From NCBI GenBank assembly GCA_009917555.1, contig QZDX01000006.1, positions 124,001 through 188,000 of the forward strand: a DNA stretch of 64,000 bases. The letters run 5' to 3'. Positions 25,145 through 32,116 of this stretch are shown in pieces. The stretch comes from a bacterium 1XD21-13. Its GTDB lineage: Bacteria > Bacillota > Clostridia > Lachnospirales > Lachnospiraceae. Each line of letters begins with the position of its first letter. Position 1 is the stretch's first letter. The position numbers and the translations under genes are program-made. A model generated the notes under the pieces. The model was not told where the DNA came from. It did not search any database and worked only from the letters and a program-made list of their open reading frames with translations.

Positions 25145-25179
25145 TAATGTCCGGAGCAGTCATACTGCCCCGGACATTA
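25145..25179 (-). promoter_or_regulatory. Intercistronic hairpin after the second substrate-binding-protein gene
   Basis: TAATGTCCGG (25145-25154) pairs with CCGGACATTA (25170-25179); inside, GCAGT pairs with ACTGC around a 3-nt loop, giving about 15 bp with a single mismatch. No U-tract follows in the minus direction. It probably protects the binding-protein message, as does the hairpin at 2147-2177 in the other ABC operon. Confidence 0.75.
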
Positions 25180-25223
25180 AAATCTACCTTATAATTTCCT
25201 AAAGCGTTCTCTGACTCTTTTCA

Positions 25224-26387
25224 CTATTCAGCTAAAGAGAATCCGGTCCAGCCAAGGATCTCCTCGTTGCTCAGGTTGCAGTTATCAGCGTCCACAACTG
25301 CATGAGGAGAATAAATGTAGGACGGAACCTCCTGACCAGCCAGACGGCGAACCAGCATCTCTGCCGCTACCTGAGACTGGAAGAACGGGAAGTCGTTGAT
25401 GGTTGCGGAAAGCTCGCCGGCCTTTACGGAATCAAGAGCCTCGCTGGTTCCATCGGTACCAACAATCAGGCACTTTCCAAGGAGATCCAGCTCCTTTATA
25501 GCCTCCAGAACACCCATAGCCATGGTGTCGTTGTTTGCGTAGATGGCCTTCAGATCCGGATACTGCTTCAAAATAACGGATGCGGCATCCTTAGCCTTGG
25601 TACGATCCCAGTCAGCGTTCTGCTGAGCAACAACCTCAATGTTCGGATAGTTTGCTTTCATATAATCTACGAAGCAGTCTGTACGAAGACGAGCAGCCTC
25701 TGCAGTGGGAAGACCCTGGATAACAGCTACCTGGCCCTCCTCGCCAATCTTCTCCGCAATCCACTGAGCTGCCAGCTCTGCAGTATCCTTGTGATCTGCG
25801 CCCACTACAGGAAGATCCACATTGGCATCCTTGTCATTGCAGTAAATCATCGGAATATCCTTCTCAACAGCCGCCTCAATAGCTGCTGTCAGGTTGGTAT
25901 CTGCGATAGGAGCTACGATAATTGCATCATAATCGCCATTGCTCATAGCTTTCATAACGGACTCCTGTCCCTGTACATCCATCTCTCCGCCTGCTGCTGC
26001 CTGTGCGGTGATAGTAACATCCAGTCCAAGAGCCTTCAGCGCCTCAGCGGCCGCCTCAGTACCCTCTTTCTCCATTCTCCAAAACTCATTCTCAAAAGCC
26101 TTGCCGCAGAAGCCGATGTTAAAGGTCATATCCTTCGCTGCCGCGGGAATTCCGCCAAGAGACTCTTTGATGTCATTGTATTTTACAAATTCATTGGATG
26201 CTGCGGGTGTCTCGGTCTCGGCCGGCTCCTCGGTCTCAGCGGGCTCCTCCGTATCGGCCGGTGCATCCGCAGGCTCCTCTGTTTCAGCTGGTGCCTCTGT
26301 GGGCGCCTCGGTCTTGCTTCCGCAGCCAGCAAGGAGAGTTGCTGTCATTGTACATGCAAGTAATGCTGCAATTAATTTTTTCTTCAT
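25224..26387 (-). CDS. Sugar ABC transporter substrate-binding lipoprotein (RbsB-like)
   Basis: 387 aa. Lipoprotein signal: M-K-K-K, hydrophobic core, T-L-L-A-G-C with Cys22. It is followed by an unusual linker of repeated E-E-P-A-x-T/A-P-A units (residues about 28-65) that spaces the ligand domain from the membrane. The mature domain shows FNIGFCGKAFENEFW, AIIVAPIADTNLTAAIEAAV, YCNDKDANVDLPVVGADHK and AIYANNDTMAMGVLEAI, the ribose/allose-type binding fold. Ligand unknown, but the gene is first in the importer operon facing a ribokinase gene with shared operator-like palindromes, so a pentose or similar furanose sugar is a fair guess. Confidence 0.9.
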   Translation of the reverse strand: MKKKLIAALLACTMTATLLAGCGSKTEAPTEAPAETEEPADAPADTEEPAETEEPAETETPAASNEFVKYNDIKESLGGIPAAAKDMTFNIGFCGKAFENEFWRMEKEGTEAAAEALKALGLDVTITAQAAAGGEMDVQGQESVMKAMSNGDYDAIIVAPIADTNLTAAIEAAVEKDIPMIYCNDKDANVDLPVVGADHKDTAELAAQWIAEKIGEEGQVAVIQGLPTAEAARLRTDCFVDYMKANYPNIEVVAQQNADWDRTKAKDAASVILKQYPDLKAIYANNDTMAMGVLEAIKELDLLGKCLIVGTDGTSEALDSVKAGELSATINDFPFFQSQVAAEMLVRRLAGQEVPSYIYSPHAVVDADNCNLSNEEILGWTGFSLAE

Positions 26388-26463
26388 TGTTCTTACTTCC
26401 TCCCTAAACTATTTGGTTTATTTTTAGCCCTCAAATACTGAATTCCACTTTATACCCGCTTTT

Positions 26464-26479
26464 GGTTGGAATTCCAACC
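26464..26479. promoter_or_regulatory. Operator-like 16-bp perfect palindrome, site 1
   Basis: GGTTGGAATTCCAACC is self-complementary. It lies in the leader of the importer operon, about 45 nt downstream of its predicted start. A near copy (26682-26705) sits in the leader of the divergent ribokinase transcript, so the same dimeric regulator could bind both. Confidence 0.75.
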
Positions 26480-26529
26480 TTTTTCTGGTTTAAAATGGAA
26501 TTATTCTTGCACTTTCAAGCCGTAAATAC

Positions 26530-26558
26530 ATATTAACACTTTAACTTTTGCTTGTCAA
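26530..26558 (-). promoter_or_regulatory. Promoter of the second sugar importer operon
   Basis: On the minus strand: TTGACA (26553-26558), 17-bp spacer, TAATAT (26530-26535). A perfect -35 and good spacing. Confidence 0.8.
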
Positions 26559-26632
26559 CAAAAAATATTGGTACTTTCTTATACCAGCTTCCTTTTTGTC
26601 CACAGGAAAATATGCAGTTTGACAACTTTTAA

Positions 26633-26661
26633 TTGCTTTTTCCTTCCATTTATTATATACT
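26633..26661 (+). promoter_or_regulatory. Promoter of the ribokinase gene
   Basis: TTGCTT (26633-26638), 17-bp spacer, TATACT (26656-26661). The start would fall near 26668, just ahead of the second palindrome. Confidence 0.6.
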
Positions 26662-26681
26662 TTCAGAAAGGTCCTTCTCTT

Positions 26682-26705
26682 TTAAGATTGGATTTCCAAC
26701 CTTAA
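26682..26705. promoter_or_regulatory. Operator-like imperfect palindrome, site 2
   Basis: A 24-bp dyad, TTAAGATTGGAT followed by TTCCAACCTTAA, with 10 of 12 pairs matching. Its core TTGGA/TCCAA(C) is that of site 1, and the centres are about 222 bp apart, a spacing at which looping is feasible. Confidence 0.65.
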
Positions 26706-26785
26706 GTTTATAACTCCGCATGTGGAGCACCTTCCCGCAGAATCGCCGGAAGGAATGGAGAAGGCAGCAGAAAGGATGGAATCTT

Positions 26786-27727
26786 ATGGATAAGCATGTT
26801 GTCATTTTAGGAAGCATTAATTATGATATCACCGCCTCCGCTGAGCGGCTTCCTGTCAGGGGTGAGACGGTAGGTGCCACCTCCGTGGATATGTTTGGAG
26901 GGGGAAAGGGTGCCAATCAGGCGGTTCAATCCGCACAGATGGGAATTCCCACCGCCATGATCGGACAGGTGGGAAATGATATGCAGGGCAAGGCCGTGCT
27001 GGAGGCTTTAAGGTCCAAGGGAATTGACTGCAGCCGTCTTCACATTTCAGAAACCAACCGTACCGGCTGTGCTTCCATTTATATTGATCCCAATGGAGAT
27101 AATATGCTGGCCTATGCGCCCGGCGCCAATCATCACATTACAAAGGAGATGATTGATAACGGACTTGAGGCGATTGAGCAGGCAGACGTTTTTCTTACAC
27201 AGACAGAAATCAATCTGGACGCCGCTATCTATGGCTTGGAGCTGGCTCATAAGGCCGGTGCCATAACGATTCTAAATCCGGCTCCGGCGATTCCGCTTCC
27301 CGATGAGATCTTTCCATTGGTTGACTTTATTACACCAAACGAGACGGAAAGCGAGGTTTACACCGGTATTCTCCGCTCTGATATGTCCATTGAGGATTGG
27401 AAGCAGAGGACCGCGGACTGGTTCCTGAACCGGGGTGTGAAAAATCTCTGCATCACTATGGGCGAAAAAGGAGCCTTCTATTCCAACGGAATCGAATCCA
27501 TCAGTGTTCCCGCCTTCACCATCAAGGCAGTTGACACCACCGCTGCCGGCGATTCCTTCCACGGCGGTCTGGCCTTCGGCTTAGCCAACGGCTATGATAT
27601 CAAAACCTGTCTGCAAATCGGCAGTGCCTGCGGCGCTCTGTCCGCCATGACCTTAGGCGCTCAGAATTCCATTCAGCCCAAGGAGCGGGTGCTTGCCTTC
27701 TTAAAAGAACAGGGGATCACTATTTAA
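26786..27727 (+). CDS. rbsK: Ribokinase (PfkB family)
   Basis: 313 aa from the ATG at 26786, which follows AAAGGATGG; an earlier in-frame ATG at 26720 has no ribosome site and would add 22 atypical residues. LGSINYDITASAERLPVRGET at the N-terminus, MFGGGKGANQAVQSAQMG (PfkB signature 1) and KAVDTTAAGDSFHGGLAFGLA (signature 2, catalytic Asp in AAGD) fit ribokinase closely. It phosphorylates ribose or a related sugar at O5 with ATP. Divergent from the sugar importer and sharing operator-like palindromes with it, so import and phosphorylation are probably co-regulated. Confidence 0.85.
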   Translation: MDKHVVILGSINYDITASAERLPVRGETVGATSVDMFGGGKGANQAVQSAQMGIPTAMIGQVGNDMQGKAVLEALRSKGIDCSRLHISETNRTGCASIYIDPNGDNMLAYAPGANHHITKEMIDNGLEAIEQADVFLTQTEINLDAAIYGLELAHKAGAITILNPAPAIPLPDEIFPLVDFITPNETESEVYTGILRSDMSIEDWKQRTADWFLNRGVKNLCITMGEKGAFYSNGIESISVPAFTIKAVDTTAAGDSFHGGLAFGLANGYDIKTCLQIGSACGALSAMTLGAQNSIQPKERVLAFLKEQGITI

Positions 27728-27741
27728 TTGTCAAGGTACAT

Positions 27742-27778
27742 GGGGACTGCCAGGGGGGGATTGGCAGCCCCTTTTTTT
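27742..27778 (+). terminator. Terminator of the ribokinase gene
   Basis: GGGGACTGCCA pairs with TGGCAGCCCC across a purine-rich loop, followed by seven T (27772-27778). It also stands just beyond the stop of the convergent SDR gene. Confidence 0.9.
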
Positions 27779-27785
27779 GCCACAT

Positions 27786-28658
27786 TCAGGAACGGATAAT
27801 TCCAAAATCCTTTAAGCAAAGCTCCACTGCGTCCCATGTATCCGTCCATACCATGCCGGCTTCCCTGGCCTTCGTTGTATCCAGGCGCACATCACGGTTA
27901 TGATCCAGATAGTTTACCGTGTCCTCCTTAAGAATCTCGGCAAGCTTCTCCTCAAGGCCCAGCAGCCTCAGAATATGTTCCACAATCTCATAGCGGCTTT
28001 TGTGATTGGTTGCTCCCATATGATAGGTTCCGAAGGGGCTTTGAAACAACTTCTCCATATTGGCAACGGTTTCATAGATATAGCCCATTCCCCGGAATTC
28101 ATGCCTGGATGCCACAATGGTCTCCTGCTTCAAAAGCTTTGTTATGGTGTCCCACAGAATTCCGTTGGACATATTCTTCCCGTACTCCGGCAGACCAAAC
28201 ATCCAGGTGAACCTCGGAATCCAGAGCTCATCCAGAATCTCCTTCAAAAGCCCCTCGGCCTCCAGCTTGTTTGCTCCGTAAACCGTATTGGGGACAGCCT
28301 CATCCTCCTCCCGGAAGGGGCCTCCATTGGTATTGCCATTAAATACCTGCTCCGAGCTGATAAATACCATTTTACTTCCATATTTTTTCGCGGCCTTTGC
28401 CACATATACGGCTCCATCCACGTTGATGCGGTGTGCCACATCCGGATGCTCATTGCAAAAGTTTGTCACAGCCACAGCTCCCGCATGAATAATGATATCC
28501 GGCCGGAACTCCCTCACACAATCCTCCACCGCCTTTTCATCCGTGCAGTTCAGCTCCTTCTTTCCCACTGCCAAAAGCTCATATTGCTCCTTGTAGTAAT
28601 CCGCCATGCGGGAAGCAAAAAAACCTTTTCCGCCAGTGAGCAAAATTTTCTCCTTCAT
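27786..28658 (-). CDS. NAD(P)-dependent sugar-nucleotide-type SDR (RmlD-like)
   Basis: 290 aa. TGGKGFFAS near residue 8 is the dinucleotide-binding Gly motif, IIIHAGAVAV follows, and SSEQVFNG then VYGANKLEAE give the Ser and Tyr-x3-Lys of extended SDRs. The organisation resembles dTDP-4-dehydrorhamnose reductase (RmlD) and the related MAT2B group. No other dTDP-rhamnose genes are nearby. The gene is alone, divergent from a DeoR regulator and convergent with ribokinase, so a catabolic sugar oxidoreductase role is as likely as a biosynthetic one. Substrate unknown. Confidence 0.78.
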   Translation of the reverse strand: MKEKILLTGGKGFFASRMADYYKEQYELLAVGKKELNCTDEKAVEDCVREFRPDIIIHAGAVAVTNFCNEHPDVAHRINVDGAVYVAKAAKKYGSKMVFISSEQVFNGNTNGGPFREEDEAVPNTVYGANKLEAEGLLKEILDELWIPRFTWMFGLPEYGKNMSNGILWDTITKLLKQETIVASRHEFRGMGYIYETVANMEKLFQSPFGTYHMGATNHKSRYEIVEHILRLLGLEEKLAEILKEDTVNYLDHNRDVRLDTTKAREAGMVWTDTWDAVELCLKDFGIIRS

Positions 28659-28749
28659 TCCGAAGCTCTCTCCTTTCTATATTCCTTTTCCCTATTATAG
28701 CTTATTTCCCCTTGCAATTCCACTATGTTTCTTCAATTTTCCAAACAAC

Positions 28750-28769
28750 TTTCAAGCAATTTCTTGAAA
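28750..28769. promoter_or_regulatory. Operator-like inverted repeat upstream of a DeoR gene
   Basis: TTTCAAG (28750-28756) and CTTGAAA (28763-28769) form perfect 7-bp arms around 6 nt. It lies in the divergent region between the SDR and the DeoR regulator, just upstream of the latter's promoter. Confidence 0.6.
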
Positions 28770-28783
28770 TATCAAGTTTTTTA

Positions 28784-28811
28784 TTGTATTTTTTGAAATT
28801 TATTGTATACT
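28784..28811 (+). promoter_or_regulatory. Promoter of the DeoR gene at 28837
   Basis: TTGTAT (28784-28789), 16-bp spacer, TATACT (28806-28811); AGGAGG ribosome site at 28821-28826. Confidence 0.6.
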
Positions 28812-28836
28812 ATAAAAGGAAGGAGGAGTATTTGAT

Positions 28837-29607
28837 ATGAAGGCATCCGAAATTTCCGCACGGCGGAACCGAATTGTAGAATTGCTCCAGGAGCGGGGTA
28901 CGCTCTCCATCAAGGAGGCGGTCCGGCTTTTAGACGTGTCCCACGAAACCATTCGCCAGGACTTTAACCACCTGGAGCAGCAGGGTCTGTTGAAAAAAAT
29001 TCATGGAGGTGCAAAGCTGGCCCATATTGGGGCTACCAAGGATATCCAGTTTCGGGAAACCACCCATTATCCGGAAAAGCTGGCAATTGTGCGGGAGGCT
29101 TTGCGCCTGATTCCAAAGGACCATTGCACCATAGGCTTGGACAGTGGCAGCACCGTTGCTCTTTTGGCATCAAAGCTTGTGGATCTCTCTCCTAAAACCA
29201 TTTTCACCAACTCCTGGACCAGCATGTCTGCCCTTATGGAAAGCCCCCATGAGGTTTATTTCAGCGGAGGCCGTCTTCTGCGCAGCGACAAGTCCTTTCA
29301 TGGAAATATTGCCTTGAATGCCTTCCGCTCCATTGCCATGGATTTGTGCTTTATGGGCTCCAGTGGTGTCTGGAATCACAGCGGCATCTGCTCCGCCAAT
29401 TATCAGGAGCTGGATGTAAAGCGCCAGTATATTCGCCAGAGCGCAAAAAAGGTGGTCCTTATGGACAGCTCCAAGTTTGCCACCTCCTCCTTCCTGGAGA
29501 TCGCCTCATGGAATGAGATTGATATTCTGATTACGGATACCCACATAGCAGAGGAAATGAAAGAGCGGCTCAGCTATGATCTTCAAGTCATAACCGCCGC
29601 TCCTTAA
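28837..29607 (+). CDS. DeoR-family transcriptional regulator
   Basis: 256 aa. HTH region: LSIKEAVRLLDVSHETIRQDFNHL and LLKKIHGGAKL, the DeoR consensus. Effector domain: IGLDSGSTVALLASKL, IFTNSWTSMSALM, YFSGGRLLR and VLMDSSKFA. Third DeoR protein in the window. It is divergent to the SDR gene and is probably a repressor that acts on it through the TTTCAAG/CTTGAAA repeat (inference). It converges on the comEB gene with a 20-bp gap and no clear terminator. Confidence 0.9.
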   Translation: MKASEISARRNRIVELLQERGTLSIKEAVRLLDVSHETIRQDFNHLEQQGLLKKIHGGAKLAHIGATKDIQFRETTHYPEKLAIVREALRLIPKDHCTIGLDSGSTVALLASKLVDLSPKTIFTNSWTSMSALMESPHEVYFSGGRLLRSDKSFHGNIALNAFRSIAMDLCFMGSSGVWNHSGICSANYQELDVKRQYIRQSAKKVVLMDSSKFATSSFLEIASWNEIDILITDTHIAEEMKERLSYDLQVITAAP

Positions 29608-29627
29608 CGCCTTGGGTCTATTCTGTT

Positions 29628-30113
29628 TTATACCTCCAGCTCGATGGTCCGTCCTGTGGAATGATATTCCACCAGGCCTACGCCTGCTGCCCGAAGCATC
29701 CGCTTGGAAGCCAGAACAGCCGCCGTACCTGCGTACTTGTCGCTGCCATAGACTACTGTCTTAATCCCTGCCTGGATAATGGCCTTGGCACACTCATTGC
29801 AGGGAAACAGGGTCACATAGATCTTGGCCCCATCCAGGCTGCCTCCGCGGTAATTCAAAATAGCGTTCAGCTCTCCATGGGTCACAAAGGGATACTTTGT
29901 CTCGTTCTCCTCCCCTGCTCTCTCCCAGGGAAACACGTCATCATCACAGCCATTGGGAAAGCCGTTATAGCCCATGGACAAAATCTTGTTGTTGGGACTT
30001 ACGATACAGGCCCCCACTTGGGTGCTGGGGTCCTTGGAGCGCATAGCGGAAAGGGCTGCCACTCCCATAAAGTACTCATCCCAGCTAATGTAATCCTTCC
30101 TCTTTCCTCCCAT
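29628..30113 (-). CDS. comEB: dCMP deaminase (ComEB-like cytidine/deoxycytidylate deaminase)
   Basis: 161 aa. HGELNAI supplies the zinc His and catalytic Glu, and FPCNECAKAI the two zinc Cys residues of the deaminase fold; DPSTQVGACIV near residue 30 is typical of dCMP deaminases. The enzyme converts dCMP to dUMP for thymidylate synthesis. Last gene of the classic rpiB-upp-comEB cluster, 36 bp after upp. Confidence 0.9.
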   Translation of the reverse strand: MGGKRKDYISWDEYFMGVAALSAMRSKDPSTQVGACIVSPNNKILSMGYNGFPNGCDDDVFPWERAGEENETKYPFVTHGELNAILNYRGGSLDGAKIYVTLFPCNECAKAIIQAGIKTVVYGSDKYAGTAAVLASKRMLRAAGVGLVEYHSTGRTIELEV

Positions 30114-30149
30114 ACGATTGTCTCCTTTTAAAGCTGCTGCGCAACAGTA

Positions 30150-30779
30150 CTATTTTGTTCCGAAAATACGGTCACCCGCATCCCCCAGACCGGGAACAAT
30201 ATAGCCGTTTTCATTTAAATGCTCATCCAGGGCTCCCACATAAATATCCACATCCGGATGAGTCTCCTGCATACGCTTGATTCCCTCCGGAGCCGCAATG
30301 ATGCACATAAAGCGAATATTTTTCACACCCCGATCCTTCAGCATTTGTATGGCTGCCACTGAGGAGCCGCCCGTAGCCAGCATGGGGTCCACCACAAATA
30401 CGTCCCGTTCACTGCAGTCTGCCGGAACCTTACAGTAATACTCCACCGGCTCTAAGGTTTCCTCATTTCGGTACAATCCGATATGTCCTACCTTTGCGGA
30501 GGGGATCATGGCAAGCATACCCTCTACCATTCCAAGTCCTGCTCTTAAAATCGGAATAACCGCCATCTTCTTTCCCGCCAGCTCCTTGACTGTGGTCTTA
30601 CAGATCGGCGTCTCAATTTCCACATCCTGGAGCTTTAAATCCTTGGTTGCTTCATAGGTAATCAGACTTGCTATCTCACTGATCATGGCCCGGAAATCTC
30701 TGGACCCTGTCCCCACCCGCCGAATCACTCCAATCTTGTGTTGGATTAACGGATGCGTCATTACCACTACATTTGACAT
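30150..30779 (-). CDS. upp: Uracil phosphoribosyltransferase
   Basis: 209 aa, the usual Upp length. [13 protein letters not shown] at the start, [13 protein letters not shown], and [15 protein letters not shown] (PRPP-binding motif) and [29 protein letters not shown] at the end (uracil site; only parts are given here) are all conserved. It makes UMP from uracil and PRPP in pyrimidine salvage. Between rpiB and comEB in one transcript. Confidence 0.96.
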   Translation of the reverse strand: MSNVVVMTHPLIQHKIGVIRRVGTGSRDFRAMISEIASLITYEATKDLKLQDVEIETPICKTTVKELAGKKMAVIPILRAGLGMVEGMLAMIPSAKVGHIGLYRNEETLEPVEYYCKVPADCSERDVFVVDPMLATGGSSVAAIQMLKDRGVKNIRFMCIIAAPEGIKRMQETHPDVDIYVGALDEHLNENGYIVPGLGDAGDRIFGTK

Positions 30780-30800
30780 CTTCTTTTGTCCTCCCTGCCT

Positions 30801-31232
30801 CTACTCTTCATCAATTCCCTTGATTCTGTTTACATGTCTCTCCCCATTGGAAAATTCCGTATTTAAAAAGGTGTCCACAATCTTAACAGCCAGTCCCGGC
30901 CCTGTTACACGGCCTCCCATGGCAAGAATATTGGCATCGTTGTGCTGTCTTGTAGCCTCTGCGCTAAAGCAATCTCCGCAAAGAGCGGCCCGAATTCCCT
31001 TAAACCGGTTGGCCGCAATGGAGATCCCGATTCCGGTTCCGCAGATCAAAATTCCCTTTTCACATTCCCCCGACTGAACCGCCTTCGCAACCTGCTTTGC
31101 ATAGATCGGATAGTCTACAGACGCAGTGCTGTTACAACCAAAATTCTTGTATTCCAGCCCCTTCTCCTCGAGATAAGCAATTACCTCCTGCATCAGCTCA
31201 TATCCGCCATGATCACATCCAAGTGCTATCAT
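30801..31232 (-). CDS. rpiB: Ribose-5-phosphate isomerase B
   Basis: 143 aa. IALGCDHGGYEL at the N-terminus, GCNSTASVDYPIYA, and ICGTGIGISIAANR (catalytic Cys and anion hole) identify RpiB/LacAB. GDCFSAEATRQHNDANIL carries the conserved His and Arg contacts. It interconverts ribose 5-phosphate and ribulose 5-phosphate. First gene of the rpiB-upp-comEB cluster; RpiB relatives also isomerise allose 6-phosphate and erythrulose 4-phosphate, which may matter in view of the nearby kinases. Confidence 0.95.
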   Translation of the reverse strand: MIALGCDHGGYELMQEVIAYLEEKGLEYKNFGCNSTASVDYPIYAKQVAKAVQSGECEKGILICGTGIGISIAANRFKGIRAALCGDCFSAEATRQHNDANILAMGGRVTGPGLAVKIVDTFLNTEFSNGERHVNRIKGIDEE

Positions 31233-31264
31233 CCTTTTGCTACCTCCATGTCTATTTTTCTCTG

Positions 31265-31292
31265 ATTATAGCATTTTTTTGTGGATTAGCAA
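31265..31292 (-). promoter_or_regulatory. Promoter of rpiB-upp-comEB
   Basis: Minus strand TTGCTA (31287-31292), 16-bp spacer, TATAAT (31265-31270), about 35 nt before the rpiB start. Confidence 0.65.
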
Positions 31293-31318
31293 AGGCTTTC
31301 TTTTAAATCAGTTACATC

Positions 31319-32044
31319 CTATTGATTCAAATACCTCATAATCCCCATATGTATGGCCCACACCAATTGATCCTGGTAGCTCTCATCCTTCAGCTTCCCA
31401 TTTTCCTCCCAGTTGCTTAGGAAGCCGCATTCTACGATCACCACCGGAGCCTGGGTTTTTTTCAGCAGATAATAAGTGTCATTGGCTTTAGCCTGCCGGT
31501 GATTCTCCCGGTCCACAAAGCGAATCAGCTCCTCCTGTATGAGCTCCGCTAAGCTTTGGCTCTCCTTGGAGGTGCCATAATAAAATACCTGTGCGCCATG
31601 TATGGCCTCCTCATGGTAACTGTTCTGATGGATGCTGACCACGCAGGCCGGCTGCTCCTCATTGATCAGCTCACAGCGCCGTTTCATATCCTGAGCCTTT
31701 TTGTTGGAGGCATTTTCATCATACAGGCCCTGATCCTCCTGGCGTGTCATAATCACCTCTATATCCTGCTGCTCCAAAATCGCTTTGAGCTTCCTGGCAA
31801 TCTCCAGATTCAAATCCTTTTCCTGTGTTCCGTCCACGCTGATTTTGCCCGGATCGTTTCCTCCATGGCCGGCGTCCAGAATCACCAACCTGGAATCCGC
31901 CCGCTCTGCCTCCCCCTCTGCCTGCTCCCAAAAGCCTCCCCTTGCGAAATAGAAGGCGCTTACCAGTACTAAGACTGCCATTCCGAACCCGATTGCTCGG
32001 CTTCTCCTTATGATTTTCTCCTTTAATTTCCGCAAAATTTCCAT
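31319..32044 (-). CDS. N-acetylmuramoyl-L-alanine amidase (Amidase_3), membrane-anchored
   Basis: 241 aa. One hydrophobic segment (residues about 18-34) anchors or exports the protein. The catalytic domain has the zinc ligands in VILDAGHGGNDPGK (His, then Glu in the E-K-D-L-N-L-E region), SIHQNSYHE (second His) and the catalytic Glu in VVIVECGFLSN. It cleaves the amide bond between MurNAc and the stem peptide, outside the membrane. The start is doubtful: a 16-bp hairpin ends 4 nt before the ATG and no Shine-Dalgarno fits. Downstream of the GH18 gene on the same strand. Confidence 0.9.
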   Translation of the reverse strand: MEILRKLKEKIIRRSRAIGFGMAVLVLVSAFYFARGGFWEQAEGEAERADSRLVILDAGHGGNDPGKISVDGTQEKDLNLEIARKLKAILEQQDIEVIMTRQEDQGLYDENASNKKAQDMKRRCELINEEQPACVVSIHQNSYHEEAIHGAQVFYYGTSKESQSLAELIQEELIRFVDRENHRQAKANDTYYLLKKTQAPVVIVECGFLSNWEENGKLKDESYQDQLVWAIHMGIMRYLNQ

Positions 32045-32047
32045 GAA

Positions 32048-32086
32048 AAACCGCCATATATTTGTTTCTAAAATATATGGCGGTTT
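32048..32086 (-). terminator. 16-bp perfect hairpin between the GH18 and amidase genes
   Basis: AAACCGCCATATATTT (32048-32063) and its exact complement (32071-32086) surround a 7-nt loop; TTTTT follows on the minus strand. It works as terminator of the GH18 gene and at the same time covers the ribosome-binding region of the amidase gene. Confidence 0.85.
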
Positions 32087-32116
32087 CGTTTATTCCATGT
32101 CTCAATTCGTCCCTGA

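Noticed and set aside
26215-26310. Tandem DNA repeat array or CRISPR-like structure
   Set aside because: The repetition comes from Glu-Pro-Ala codons in the lipoprotein linker; unit length and sequence vary and no spacers exist.
25302-26363. 353-codon open frame on the plus strand
   Set aside because: Antisense of the binding-protein gene with its lipobox and linker; the long frame comes from the repeated Glu-Pro-Ala codons and compositional bias.
30801-31232. RpiB as part of the sugar cassettes
   Set aside because: The rpiB-upp-comEB order is a common housekeeping cluster in Firmicutes with its own promoter; proximity to the sugar genes is probably accidental.
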